A stretch of 64,000 bases of DNA. Source: Inia geoffrensis. Lineage: Eukaryota > Chordata > Mammalia > Artiodactyla > Iniidae. Made by a program: the position numbers and the translations under genes. The notes under the pieces were generated by a model that saw nothing but the letters and a program-made list of their open reading frames with translations, did not search any database and was not told the DNA's origin. Position 1 is the first letter of the stretch, and every line of letters begins with the position of its first letter. Below, piece after piece: positions 1 to 11,989 of this stretch. The DNA lies in NCBI GenBank assembly GCA_036417435.1, contig CM070908.1, positions 50,749,090 to 50,813,089 on the forward strand, given 5' to 3'.

Positions 1-504
1 ACACAAATTTCTTATTTTCAGTCATTTGACATCTCACAGGTAGAGTTAGCTGTGGTTTTATTCTTAGTTACTATGATTATTTGAAAACAGCATTTAGATG
101 AGATCTTCCCCCCACCCCCGACTCCATGTTCTCTACTCCCTATTAGTTTCTCTTCTGTCTCTCCAACAGCTGCTCCCATAACTACATCACTTCTTTCTTT
201 CCCTTCCATTCCTCTTTTCTTTCCCTTCACATCTCTTCCTCACATGGTTTGGAATTTCTAAGAAAGGTTGAACAGGAACTACTAGGGTAAGAGCAACAAT
301 GGGGCCTGGTGTGTTAACTGTATTTTAAACACAAAACTCACCCCCACTCCTTCAAAACTGTAGGTGTGTGGTGCTCAGACTCCACCCAGAATTCATCCCT
401 CTACTTAAATCTGTACAACGGTATCTCAGGCCAGGGTAAAATGTGCCCAAGGTGTTGTGCCTTCTTGACCTCAAGCAGGTTTTATAACTTCAGAGGAAAT
501 CATT
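1..504. other. Intergenic DNA, nothing recognised
   Basis: AT-rich unique-looking sequence with a short C-rich run near 108-120. No repeat family, gene or RNA was recognised. Short open frames here lack any recognisable domain. Confidence 0.5.
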
Positions 505-1020
505 TAAATTTTTTAAAATTTTGTATACAATTTTTAAAGGTTACTTTCCATTTACAGTTATTACAAAATATTGGCTACATTCTCTGTGTTGTACAATATA
601 TCCGTGAGCCTGTCTTACACCCAATAGTTTGTACCTCTCACTCCCCCACCCCTATATTACCTCTCCCCCTTCCCACTGGTAACCACTAGTGTATTCTCTA
701 AATCTGTGAGTCTGCTTCTGTTTTATTATATTCACTAGTTTCTTGTATTTTTTAGATTCCACATACAAGTGTTATCATACAGTATTTGTCTGACTTAATT
801 CACTAAGCATAATGCCCTCCAAGTCCATCCATGTTGCTGCAAATGGCAAAATTTCATTCTTTTTTAAGGCCAATATTCCGTTGTACATATGTACCACATC
901 TTCTTTATCCATTCATCTGTTGATGGACACTTAAGTTGCTTCCGTATCTTGGCTATTGTAAATGGTGCTGCTATGAACATGGGGATGAATGTATCTTTTC
1001 CAATTAGTGTTTTTTCGGAG
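505..1020 (-). mobile_element. L1 LINE 3' end (ORF2 end and 3' UTR), antisense
   Basis: Read on the minus strand this is the end of L1 ORF2, with the recognisable stretch encoding [24 protein letters not shown], followed by an L1 3' UTR. It is 5'-truncated and diverged. The SINE at 1050 sits just beyond its truncated end. Exact subfamily and outer limits are uncertain. Confidence 0.75.
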
Positions 1021-1038
1021 AGGAAGTCACTTTTTAAA

Positions 1039-1245
1039 ATATAGATCAGAGGGCTTCCCTGGTGGCGCAGTAGTTGAGGGTCCGCCTGCCGAAGCAGGGG
1101 ACACGGGTTCGTGCCCCGGTCCGGGAGGATCCCGCATGCCACGGAGCAGCTGGGCCCGTGAGCCGTGGCCGCTGGGCCTGCACGTCCGGAGCCCGTGCTC
1201 CACAGTGGGAGAGGCCACAGCAATGAGAGGCCCGCGTACAGCAAA

Positions 1246-1308
<63 letters not shown>

Positions 1309-1331
1309 ATATGTAGATAGATATAGATCAG
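1039..1331 (+). mobile_element. CHR-2-type tRNA-derived SINE with target-site duplication
   Basis: The body starts GGGCTTCCCTGGTGGCGCAG at 1051 and includes a pol III B-box-like GGGTTCGTGCCCC. The tail has become a long TA tract. An 11-bp duplication ATATAGATCAG (1039-1049 and 1321-1331) flanks the insertion. Known: CHR SINEs are confined to the cetacean, hippo and ruminant lineage and CHR-2 is abundant in cetaceans. Confidence 0.9.
1249..1306. repeat. (TA)29 microsatellite in a SINE tail
   Basis: An uninterrupted AT dinucleotide run of 58 bp directly follows the SINE A-rich tail. Its length and purity make it a likely polymorphic site. Confidence 0.95.
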
Positions 1332-1477
1332 GTACACAACATGGCAAAGGAAATTGATGTGGAGAACCAGAAACAGTTATTAAAAAACAGAAGAAAGAAA
1401 GAGAGAATAGAGTTCATTCTTATAGGCTATTGTTTGGAAAATGAATAGTTCAACCCGAACCCAAACAAAACTAGAAT

Positions 1478-1690
1478 AATAAATGTGCCATTGGGGCTTC
1501 CCTGGTGGCGCAGCGGTTGAGAGTCCGCCTGCAGATGTAGGGGACACGGCTTCACGCCCCGGTCCGGGAAGATCCCACATGCCGCGGAGCGGCTGGGCCC
1601 ATGAGCCATGGCCACTGAGTCTGCGCGTCCGGAGCCTGTGCTCCGCAGCGGGAGAGGCCACATCAGTGAGAGGCCCGCATACAGAAAAAA

Positions 1691-1721
<31 letters not shown>

Positions 1722-1746
1722 AATAAATAAAATAAATGTGCCATTG
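1478..1746 (+). mobile_element. CHR-2-type SINE with target-site duplication
   Basis: The body begins at 1494 with GGGCTTCCCTGGTGGCGCAG and ends in a (TAAA)n tail (about 1688-1730). The 16-bp duplication AATAAATGTGCCATTG is present at 1478-1493 and 1731-1746, so the boundaries are firm. Confidence 0.93.
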
Positions 1747-2840
1747 ACTTGGTGGAAATGCCCTGTACCTGGTAGAGAGGAGCATAAATATTCATTGAAT
1801 ATATTCTTTACATTTATCCTGGTCTGCAGAGTTAAGAACCTCTTAAACTTATTGAGACTTCTCAGGGCTGTTTCTTGCTATTTACCCTGAGCATTATGAA
1901 TTTCTGCCTACATCTTAATATCAACAGTATTGGGTCAGTGTCTACTTTATAATCTGTGCTCACATGCTCTGCCTTTAAGATGCTTATTTATTTCTCTAAA
2001 ATTATAAAACCTTCTTTTGAAGTAGAGATGGAACAAGGCATTCCCTACTACTAATACAGGGCACAAAACCATAATTATGTGTAGAGTATAAAATAAATCT
2101 CTTTTATTTAAAGAGCACAAAGATGAATAGGGGAAAATAGGAGAGAACTAAATTAAGCTCTCATTATACTCATAGAAGTTACCATTAACCGTTCATGATT
2201 TTTGTTAAATAGTGTACAGAGAAGGAGACTTGAATGTCTTCTTTCAAAATTACTTACTTTTTTAAAGTAAATTTTGAAGTGTACTCAGACTCTTGAGTGT
2301 TTTTCTTATCTCTGTGACATAGTAAGCTTGCAGACACTTAATGAGTACTATCAATGTAGAGAAAAAAAAAAACGTGGATTCAAGCAGAAGTGAATTTAGT
2401 TTTAAAGTTAATGCTCCAGTTTTGTTGGTATACCTAAATAAGATTTTATTCTCACAAATGTTTGGGTTCTCAGTGTTGAAATGAAAGGGAGTTGAGTGCA
2501 TCGAGGAGATGCTGGCAGGCGGGAGAAGTTTGCCCTGGCAGGACGGGCAAACTCCTGGTAGCTTGTTTTCAGTCTCACATCCCTGAGGAGAAAGTGAAGA
2601 TGTAATCGTGCTTGTGAATCCTTCACAGAGTCACTGAGAAATCACATTCCCCACAGAGACAGTCTAGAAAAGAAGGAATAAAAGTTCAAGAAGTACTGGG
2701 GTTTTCTAGAATGTTCTCCAGTCTCAGTAGCCAAGGAGAGATCAAATACATTTCGTGTGTGTGTGTCTGTGTGTGAGATGAGAGTCAGTTAAGTAAAATC
2801 TATAGTTTTAGTCTAGTTTTAATTCTTGATTCATGAATAT
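1747..2840. other. Intergenic DNA, nothing recognised; short GT run
   Basis: No gene or clear repeat family was recognised. A short interrupted (GT)n run is at 2755-2777. Short open frames lack known domains. Confidence 0.45.
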
Positions 2841-3477
2841 ACAAGACTGTCTAAAACTATAATTCAAAAAGATACATGCATCCTTATGTGCATAGCAGCA
2901 CTATTAGCACTATTCAAAATAGCCAAGACATGGAAACAACCTAAATGTCCATTGACAGATGAATGGATAAAGAAATGTGGTACATATAGACAATGGAATA
3001 CTACTCCATTGCAATAAAAAAGAATGAAATAATGCCATTTGCAGCAACATGGATGGAGTAGAGATTACCATACTAAGTGAAGTAAGTCAGAAAGAGAAAG
3101 ACAAATACCATACGATATCATTTATATGTGGAATATAAAATATGTTACAAATGAACTTCTGTATGAAACAGAAACAGACTCAAAGACATAGAAGACAGAC
3201 TTGAGATTGCCAAGGAGTTGGGGTGGGAGAAGGATGGATTGGGAGTTTGGGATGAACAGATGCAAACTATGATATATAGAATGGACAAACAGCAAAGCCC
3301 TACTGTATATCACAGGGAACTATATTCAATATCCTGTGATAAACCATAATGGAAAAGAATATGAAAAAGAATGTATATGTATAACTGAGTCAACTTTGCT
3401 GTACAGCAGAAATTAACACAATATTGTAAATGCACTATACTTCAATAAATAAAAAAAAAAACAAGACCCTGTCTAAA
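2841..3477 (+). mobile_element. 5'-truncated L1 LINE 3' end, sense
   Basis: The end of L1 ORF2 (encoding MCIAALLALFKIAKTW) runs into an L1 3' UTR and A-rich tail at about 3448-3460. Imperfect direct repeats flank it: ACAAGACTGTCTAAA at 2841-2855 and ACAAGACCCTGTCTAAA at 3461-3477, differing by a 2-base indel. This is an older copy, as its ORF remnant is broken. Confidence 0.85.
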
Positions 3478-3808
3478 CACATTATATTATGTACAGGATA
3501 CATGAGGAGGGACTCTCAAGATTTAATTTCATGTGTGGTTTCTCAGACATCTCACTGCTTGACATTTTGTACTTTGCACGCACACGCCCTCGCTCTTGCC
3601 ACTAAAGACCACACTGCCCGACCACTTTCAACTGAACATGACCTTTGAGTTGTTTTTCCAAGAGTGGTTTGAGGTTTGCATTGTTATTCCCTCTCATGTG
3701 GTTTGCCTTTGTGACCCAGTGCACATGTGTCCAAAATTTCTGGCTGAAGTTAGATGTTGCAGCTGGGAAACAGTTTTTTCTCAGTGAAAAGCAAAGTGGT
3801 TTGGTAAT
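3478..3808. other. Intergenic DNA, nothing recognised
   Basis: No gene, RNA or clear repeat was recognised here. Confidence 0.4.
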
Positions 3809-4050
3809 AATAATGACAAGATTTATTGAGCGCTCACCATATTAAGTACTGTCCTCATGCTTTACTTCAACGAACTCATTTAATCTTGACAACCCTCTTA
3901 TGTAGATCCTATTACTAATATCATTATTATTCTCTTTAACAGATGGACAAAGCTGATAAACAGACAGGTTGAGTAATTCACTCGAGGGCACACAGCACGT
4001 AAAAGGAGCCAGGATACAAACACAGGAAGTCTGGTTCCAAGTCCTGACAA
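3809..4050 (+). mobile_element. MIR SINE fossil, sense
   Basis: This matches the MIR layout: a TTTATTGAGCGCTCACCAT start, the core with AACTCATTTAATCTTGACAA, then the ACAGATGGACAAA and GGGCACACAGCACGTAA segments, ending at AAGTCTGGTTCCAAGTCC. It is diverged, as expected of an ancient element. Confidence 0.85.
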
Positions 4051-4535
4051 GCGAGGTCTGCATTACAAGTTGGATATGACAGCACTTCAGTCCCATCTGA
4101 TTCCTGCATTCTCACTTGGGTCAAAAGCAATGCTTCAAAATTCCATGGATATGCTCAGATTATCCTACGTCAAGGACAGCATTCCTGGCCATACCACATG
4201 GCCCAAGTATGAAGTGCTGAACTGGTCAGCATTTCACCAAACACACACTCGCACTGTGTCTGGAACACAATTGCTGACCGTCAGTCTCTTGATGACGTTC
4301 TTCTACCAATCCTTCACCTTTAGCTTCACAGCTTAGCTTGGCTGCTGCCTTTGCAATCAGGTCTTTGTTTTTCTAGCTGCGTCCTTGCTGGGCTTCTTCC
4401 CTTTCCTTGGCCTTTCCCTCCCTTGCCAATTTCTCCTGAGGGCGCTTCCTTAGTAAATCACACACAAGCCCATCTCACAGACTTCTTCCCGGGAAACGGA
4501 TCTAAAATTCATGTATGAAGATTTTATGAGAAGCA
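4051..4535. other. Intergenic DNA, nothing recognised
   Basis: There is no recognisable family or gene. A CT-rich stretch lies around 4360-4440. Confidence 0.4.
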
Positions 4536-5454
4536 GAAAGATGTTCAAGAGATCGGTTCAAGATGGCAGAGTAGAAGGACGTGCTTTCACTCCCTCTTGC
4601 GAGAGCACCAGAATCACAACTAACTGCTGAACAATCATGAACAGGAAGACACTGGAACTCACCAAAAAAGATACCCCACATCCAAAAACAAAGGAGAAGC
4701 CACAATGAGACAGTCCAAGGGGCGCAATCACAATAAAATCAAATCCCATAACTGCTGGATGGGTGACTCACAAACTGGAGAACACTTATACCATGGAAGT
4801 CCACCCACTGGAGTGAAGGTTATGAGTCCCACCTCAGGCATCCCAACCAGGGGGTCCAGGAACAAGAGGAGGAATTCCTAGGATATCAGACTTTGAAGGC
4901 TAGTGGGATTTGATTGCAGGACTTCAACAGGACTGGGGGAAAGAGAGACTCCACTCTTGTAGGGCACACACAAAGTAGTGTGCACATTGGGACCCAGGAG
5001 AAGGTTCAGTGACCCCAGGGGAGACTGAACCAGACCTACCTGCTAGTGTTGGAGGGTCTCCCACAGAGGCAGGGGGTGGCTGTGTCTCACGGTGAGGACA
5101 GGGGCACTGACAGCAGAAACTCTGGGAAGTACTCCTTGGCGTGAGCCCTCCCAGAGTCTGCCATTAGCTCCACCAAAGAGCCCGGGTAGGCTCCAGTGTT
5201 GGGTCACCTCGACCAAACAACCAACAGGGAGGGAACCCAGCCTCACCCAACAGCAGAAAAGTGGATTAAAGTTTTACTGAGCTCTGCCCACCAGAGCAAC
5301 AGCCAGCTCTACCCACCACCAGTCCCTCCCATCAGGAAACTTGCTGAAGCCTCTTAGATAGCCTCATCCACCAGAGGGCAGACAGCAGAAGCAACAAGAA
5401 CTACAATCCTGCAGCCTGTGGAACAAAAACCACATTCACAGAAAAATAAACAAA

Positions 5455-6353
5455 ATGAAAAGGCACAGGGCTATGTACCAGATGAAGGAACAAGATAAAA
5501 CCCCAGAAAAACAACTAAATGAAGTGGAGATAAGCAACCTTCCAGAAAAAGAATTCAGAATAATGATAGTGAAGATGATCCAGGACCTCGGAAGAAGAAT
5601 GGAGACAAAGATCAAGAAGATGCAAGAAATGTTTAACAAAGACCTAGAAGAATTAACAAACAGAGATGAACAATACAATAACTGAAAGGAAAAATACACT
5701 AGAAGGAATCAATAGCAGAATAACTGAGGCAGAAGAACGGATAAGTGACCTGGAAGACAGAATGGTGGGATTCACTGCTGTGGAACAGAATAAAGAATAA
5801 AGAATGAAAAGAAATGAAAACAGCCTAAGAGACCTCTGGGACAACATTAAACGTAACAACAATCTCATTATAGGGGTCCCAGAAGGAGAAGAGAGAGAGA
5901 AAGGAGCTGAGAAAATATTTGAAGACATTATAGTCGAAAACTTCCCTAACATGGGAAAGGAAATAGCCACCCAAGTCCAGGAAGCACAGAGAGTCCCAGG
6001 CAGGATAAACCCAGGGAGAAACATGCCAAGACACATAGTAATCAAATGGATAAAAATTAAAGACAAAGAAAAATTATTAAAAGCAACAAGTGAAAAATGA
6101 CAAATAACATACAAGGGAACTCCCATAAGGTTAACAACAGCTGATTTGTCAGCAGAAACTCTACAAGCCAGAAGGGAGCGACATGATATATTTAAAGTGA
6201 TGAAAGGGAAGAACCTACAACCAAGGTTACTCTACCCAGCAAGGATCTCATAGATTTGATGGAGAAGTAAAAAACTTTACAGACAAGCAAAAGCTAAGAG
6301 AATTCAACACCACCAAACCAGTTCTACAACAAACGCTAAAGGAACTTCTCTAA
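5455..6353 (+). pseudogene. L1 ORF1 pseudogene (RNA-binding chaperone, broken)
   Basis: ORF1p normally forms a coiled-coil trimer with an RRM and a C-terminal domain that coats L1 RNA. An open stretch from ATG 5455 gives the N-terminal and coiled-coil part up to a stop at 5683-5685, apparently after a small deletion in the coiled coil. A stop also sits at about 5797-5799, just before ATG 5804. A second open stretch 5804-6097 carries the RRM-like LRDLWDNIKRNNNLIIGVPEG and VENFPNMGKEIATQVQEAQRVP. It ends in TGA where family members have Arg (inferred). The C-terminal domain (QARRERHDIFKVMKGKNL) continues to about 6353 with a further frame change near 6250. Confidence 0.9.
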
Positions 6354-6411
6354 GTGAGAAACACAAGAGAAGAAAAGGACCTACAAAAACAAACCAAAAA
6401 CAATTAAGAAA

Positions 6412-9400
6412 ATGGTAATAGGAACATACATATCGATAATTACCTTAAACGTGAGTGGACTAAATGCTCCAACCAAAAGACACAGGCTCGCTGAATGGAT
6501 ACAAAAACAAGACCCATATATATGCTGTCTACAAGAGACCCACTTCAGACCTAGGGACACATACAGACTGAAAGTGAGGGGATGGAAAAAGATATTCCAT
6601 GCAAATGGAAATCAAAAGAAAGCTGGAGTAACAATACTCATATCAGATAAAATAGACTTTAAAATAAAGAATGTTACAAGAGACAAGGAAGGACACTACA
6701 TAATGATCAAGGGATCAATCCAAGAAGAATACATAACAATTATAAACATATATGCTTCCAATATAGGAGCACCTCAATACATAAGGCAAATGCTAACAGC
6801 TATAAAAGAGGAAATCAACAGCAACACAATAATAGTGGGGGGCTTCAACACCTCTCTTACACCAATAGACAGATCACGCAAACAGAAAATCACTAAGGAA
6901 ACACAAGCTTTAAATGACACAATAGACCAGATAGATTTAATTGACATTCCATAGGACATTCCATCCAAAAACAGCAGATTACACTTTCTTCTCAAGTGCA
7001 CACAGAACATTCTCCAGGATACATCACATCTTGGGTCACAAATCAAGCCTCAGTAAATTTAAGAAAATTGAAATCATATCAAGCATCTTTTCTGTTCACA
7101 ATGCTATGAGATTAGAAATCAATTACATGCAGAAAAACGGAAAAAACACAGACACATGGAGGCTAAACAATACGTTACTAAATAACCAAGAGATCACTGA
7201 AGAAATCAAAGAGGAAATCAGAAAATACCTAGAGACAAATGACAATCAAAACACGACGATCCAAAACCTATGCGATGCAGCAAAAGCAGTTCTAAGAGGG
7301 AAGTATATAGCAATAAAAGCCTACTTCAAGAAAAAAGAAAAATCTCAAACAATCTAACCTTACACCTAAAGGAACTAGAGAGAGAAGAACAAACAAAACC
7401 CAAAGTTAGCAGAAGGAAAGAAATCATAAGGATCAGAGCAAAATAATTGAAATAGAAACAAAGAAAACAATAGCAAAGGTCAATAAAACTAAAAGCTGGT
7501 TCTTTGAGAAGATAAACAAAATTGATAAACCCTTAGCCAGACTCATGAAGAAAAAGAATGAGAAGACTCAAATCAATAAAATTAGAAATGAAAAAGGAGA
7601 AGTTACAACAGACACCGCAGAAATACAAAACATCCTAAGAGACTACTACAAGCAACTCTATGCCAATAAAAGGGACAAACTGAAAGAAATGGACAAATTC
7701 TTAGAAGTGCACAACCTTCCGAGACTGAACAAGGAAGAAATAGAAAATATGAACAGACCAATCACAAGTAATGAAATTGAAACTGCGATTAAAAATCTTC
7801 CAACAAACAAAAGTCCAGGACCAGATGGCTTCACAGGTGAATTCTATCAAACATTTAGAGAAGAGCTAACACCCATCCTTCTCAAACTCTTCCAAAAAAC
7901 TGCACAGGAAGGAACACTCCCAAACTCATTCTATGAGGCCACTGTCATCCTGATAACAAAACCAGACAAAGATACTACAAAAAAAGAAAATTACAGACCA
8001 ATATCACTGATGAATATAGATGCAAAACTCCTCAACAAAATACTAGCAAACAGAATCCAACAACACATTAAAAGGATCATACACCATGATCAAGTGGGAT
8101 TTATCCCAGGGAGGCAAGGATTCTTCAATATACAAAAAACAATCAATGTGATACACCATATTAACAAACTGAAGAATAAAACCCATATGATCATCTCAAT
8201 AGATGCAGAAAAAGCTTTTGACAAAATTCAACACCCATTTATGATAAAGACTCTCCAGAAAGTGGGCGTAGAGGGAACCTACCTCAACATAATAAAGGCC
8301 ATATATGACAAACCCACAGCCAACATCATCCTCAATGGTGAAAAACAGAAAGCATTTCCTCTAAGATCAGGAACAAAACAAGGATGTCCACTCTCCCCAC
8401 TATTATTCAACATCGTTTTGGAAGTCCCAGCCATGGCAATCAGAGACAAAAAAGAAATAAAAGGAATACAAATTAGAAAAGAAGAACTAAAACTGTCACT
8501 GTTTGTAGATGACATGATACTACACATAGAGAATCCTAAAGATGCCACCAGAAAACTACTAGAGCTAATCGAGGAATTTGGTAAAGTTGTAGAATAGAAA
8601 ATTAATGCACAGAAATCTCTTGCATTCCTATACACTAATGATGAAAAATCTGAAAGAGAAAGTAAGGAAACACTCCCATTTACCATTGCAACAAAAAGAA
8701 TAAAATACCTAGGAATAAACTTACCTAGGGAGACAAAAGACCTGTATGCAGAAAGCTATAAGACACTGATGGAAGAAATTAAAGATGATACAAATAGATG
8801 GAGAGATATACCATGTTCTTGGATTGGAAGAATCAGTATTGTGAAAATGACTATACTACCCAAAGCAATTTACAGATTCAGTGCAATCCCTATCAAATTA
8901 CCAATGGCATTTTTTACAGAACTAGAACAAAAAATCTTAAAATTTGTATGGCGACACAAAAGACCCCGAATAGCCAAAGCAGTCTTGAGGGAAAGAAACG
9001 GAGCTGGAGGAATCAGACTCTCTGACTTCAGACTATACTACAAAGCTACAGTAATCAAGACAATGTTGTACTGACACAGAAACAGAGATATAGATCAATG
9101 GAACAGGGTAGAAAACCCAGAGATAAACCCACGCACATATGGTCAACTTATCTTTGATAAAGGAGGCAAGGATATACAATGGAGAAAAGACAGTCTCTTC
9201 AATAACTGGTGCCTGGAAAACTGGACAGCTACATGTGAAAGAATGCAATTAGAATACTCCCTAACACCATACACAAAAATAAACTCAAAATGGATTCGAG
9301 ACCTAAATGTAAGACCGGACATTATAAAACTCTTAGAGGAAAACATTGGAAGAACACCATTTGACATAAATCACAGCAAGATCTTTCTTGATCCACCTCC

Positions 9401-10218
9401 TAGAGTAATGGAAATAAAAACAAAAATAAACCAATGGGACCTAATGAAACTTAAAAGCTTTTGCAAAACAAAAGAAACTACAAACAAGACAAAAAGACAA
9501 CCCTCAGAATGGGAGAAAATATTTGCAAACGAATCAATAGACAAAGTATTAATCTCCAAAATATGTAAACAGCTCATGCAGCTCAATATTAAAAAAACAA
9601 ACAACCCAATCCAAAAATGGGCAGAAGACCTAAATAGACATTTCTCCAAAGAAGATATACAGATGGCCAAGAAGCCCATGAAAAGCTGCTCAAAATCACT
9701 AATTATTAGAGAAACGCAAATCAAAAGTGCAATGAGGTATCACCTCACACCAGTTAGAATGGGCATCATCAGAAAACAACAAATGCTGCAGAGGGTGTGG
9801 AGAAAAGGGAACCCTCTTGCACTGTTGGTGGGAATGTAAAATGATACAGCCACTATGGAGAACAGCATGGAGGTTCCTTAAAAAACTAAATATAGAATTA
9901 CTATATGCCCCAGGAATCTCACTACTGGGCATATACCCAGAGAAAACTGTAATTCAAAAAGACACATGCACCCCAATTTTCACTGCAGCACTATTTACAA
10001 CAGCCAGGTCATGGAAGCAACCTAAATGCCCATCGACAGACAAATGGATAAAGAAGAAGTGGTACATATATACAGTGGAATATTACTCAGCCATAAAAAG
10101 GAACGAAATTGGGTCATTTGTAGAGACATGGATCAATCTAGAGGCTGTCATACAGAGTAGAGTAAGTCAGAAAGAGAAAAACAAATATCATATGTTAACA
10201 CATATATGTGGAACCTAG
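6412..10218 (+). pseudogene. L1 ORF2 pseudogene (endonuclease-reverse transcriptase, broken)
   Basis: ORF2p normally nicks target DNA and reverse transcribes L1 RNA in place. ATG 6412 opens the apurinic-type endonuclease; Asn13 and Glu42 of the active site remain (TLN, QETHF). Three acidic catalytic positions are changed: GDFN reads GGFN (codon 6841), RID reads RIH (7022), SDH reads SVH (7094). A frame change truncates this part at 6954. The reverse transcriptase is open 7545-8597 with [18 protein letters not shown] and QGCPLSP, but the FADD box reads FVDD (Val codon 8505). Stops fall at 8595 and 9072 and a frameshift near 9775, before the cysteine-rich end (HCWWECK). Confidence 0.95.
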
Positions 10219-10461
10219 AAAAATGGTATAAGTGAACCAGTTTGCAGGGCAGAAATTGAGACATAGATGTAGAGAACAAACGTATGGACACCAAGGGGGG
10301 AAAGAGGCTGGGGTGGTGGTGGTGGTGCTGTGACAAATTGGGAGATTGGGATTGACAGATATACACTAATACGTATAAAATGGATAACTAATAAGAACCT
10401 GCTGTATAAAAGAATAAATAAAATACAATGCAAAAATAAAAAAGGAAAGATGTTCAAGAGA

Positions 10462-11989
10462 GGGCAGTAAGCCCCAGAACAATAGGAGCCATAAGGAAGC
10501 ATGAGTAAGTGTCTTTGAGAAAAGAATAGTGAGTGTGTTAGAGGGTAAAGACAGGAAACGCAGTCACAATGGAAACCAAGACAGAGCAGTGGCGTCAGCA
10601 TATGGACATGGTGCAAGGAAGATGACAGGTCATACGACTGGCCTAGCAGAGTTTTGTTGAGACACTAGAATTGCTGTGCATTCCAAAATAGCTTATTGTT
10701 TTCTCTGCAGTCTGGCTGTGCATCTGCAGAGAAGTCTTCCTGTCTCTCATTTACTCCTCTGTGCATCCTTTCAATAAGTTCCATTACTTGGAACCCAAAT
10801 ACATCTCTGTTCTTTGAAAACTTGAAAGAGCCTAAGAAACCCACATTATCAGAAATGAAATGAACATCGCAATCGTAAATCCATTTATAATGCTTTAGAT
10901 GTTCAGAATATTTTTACAATTAATATATCCCTTCAGCTCCTTTTAATTTTGTTTTTATTATACAAATTATAATGTAGTTTTCAATTTTATAACTTCCAGC
11001 TAATGTGCCTTCCATTCTTCATTATGTCACTAATTTAATAACCAACAAAATCTCTAACTCCTTGGTAAATGAGTTTGTTTTGTGTAGTTATTAAGTGGAA
11101 GACATTTCTTCAGCATAATATTTATTGTACCTAATTTTAAAATTAAATGTTTGAGATATGAACAATTTACAATAGAAAGAAGTGGGGAGATTAAAAAAAA
11201 AATGAATACATGGACTCTGAAGCTCAATATATATTAAATTCTCTGGTTAAACAAGAAAAAGTCCTTATGTCAATTTTTCCTGTTTTCCGGACACCTGTAC
11301 GGTGAAATAACAGCATCTTCATATTTTACAAACTTCTCTGAACATCAGTCTGACTTACTTTCTATAAGAATATAATACATTGTCTTACAAATATAATGCA
11401 GTTATTGATTCTGTGATCATTTTACAATATGTAAAAAAAAAAAAATCCCCAGTGTATAAGGATTGGTGATCAGATCACTGTGATTTTACCTGAAATACAT
11501 TAAAAGAAAATATTTTTTACTAAAGTAAACTATTTACTCGTCTGCTCCTATAAGACTCTCAGGAAGAGGTGGACAGTTAGCTACATATCAGGAAGGCACA
11601 AAACTTCCTGACATTAAAACAAAATGAAACAACCATGTTTCTTTCAGGGGAGGCATTTGCAAACAGTTACTTGTTCTTTAGAAAAATTCTATCTGAATTT
11701 CTTAATGCACCGTAAAAAATCCCGTCATTACCTCAGGGGTACTTTCATGAGGTGCATGATGTAGAATAGATATTCTAGAGGATATGCTAAATTGAACAGT
11801 AGAAGAGTTTGGGGGGGGGGGTTTAGGAACAGATTTGCATCAATTCACTGTAGATGGCCTCGTTTTCTGAGCAACCAGCAAATAAAGCTATACATGTTAA
11901 TGGTCTCCATAATATTGGAGCTACTACCCCAATAAGTATGCTTAAAGATACACAATCAGTGATGGCAATTCTGCCTCACTGAGGATGTG
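10462..11989. other. Intergenic DNA, nothing recognised; poly-G run
   Basis: AT-rich sequence with no recognisable gene. A run of 11 or so G residues lies at about 11811-11821. The short frames here show no domain. Confidence 0.45.

Larger units (their letters stand above)
4536..10461 (+). mobile_element. Near full-length L1 LINE (5.9 kb) with perfect 17-bp target-site duplication
   Basis: The element spans 4553-10444, flanked by GAAAGATGTTCAAGAGA at 4536-4552 and 10445-10461. A 5' UTR of about 900 bp (from TCGGTTCAAGATGGCAGAGT) is followed by ORF1 remnants (from 5455), a short inter-ORF spacer, ORF2 remnants (from 6412), a 3' UTR with a G-rich patch near 10296-10330, and an A-rich tail. Both ORFs carry stops and frameshifts, so it cannot move by itself. 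The orientation matches STT3B, about 11 kb upstream. Confidence 0.95.

Noticed and set aside
1427..1795. Open frames with GLSLMWPLPLRSTGSG, and similar ones at each SINE
   Set aside because: They recur at every CHR-2 SINE in both directions and are translations of the SINE, not genes.
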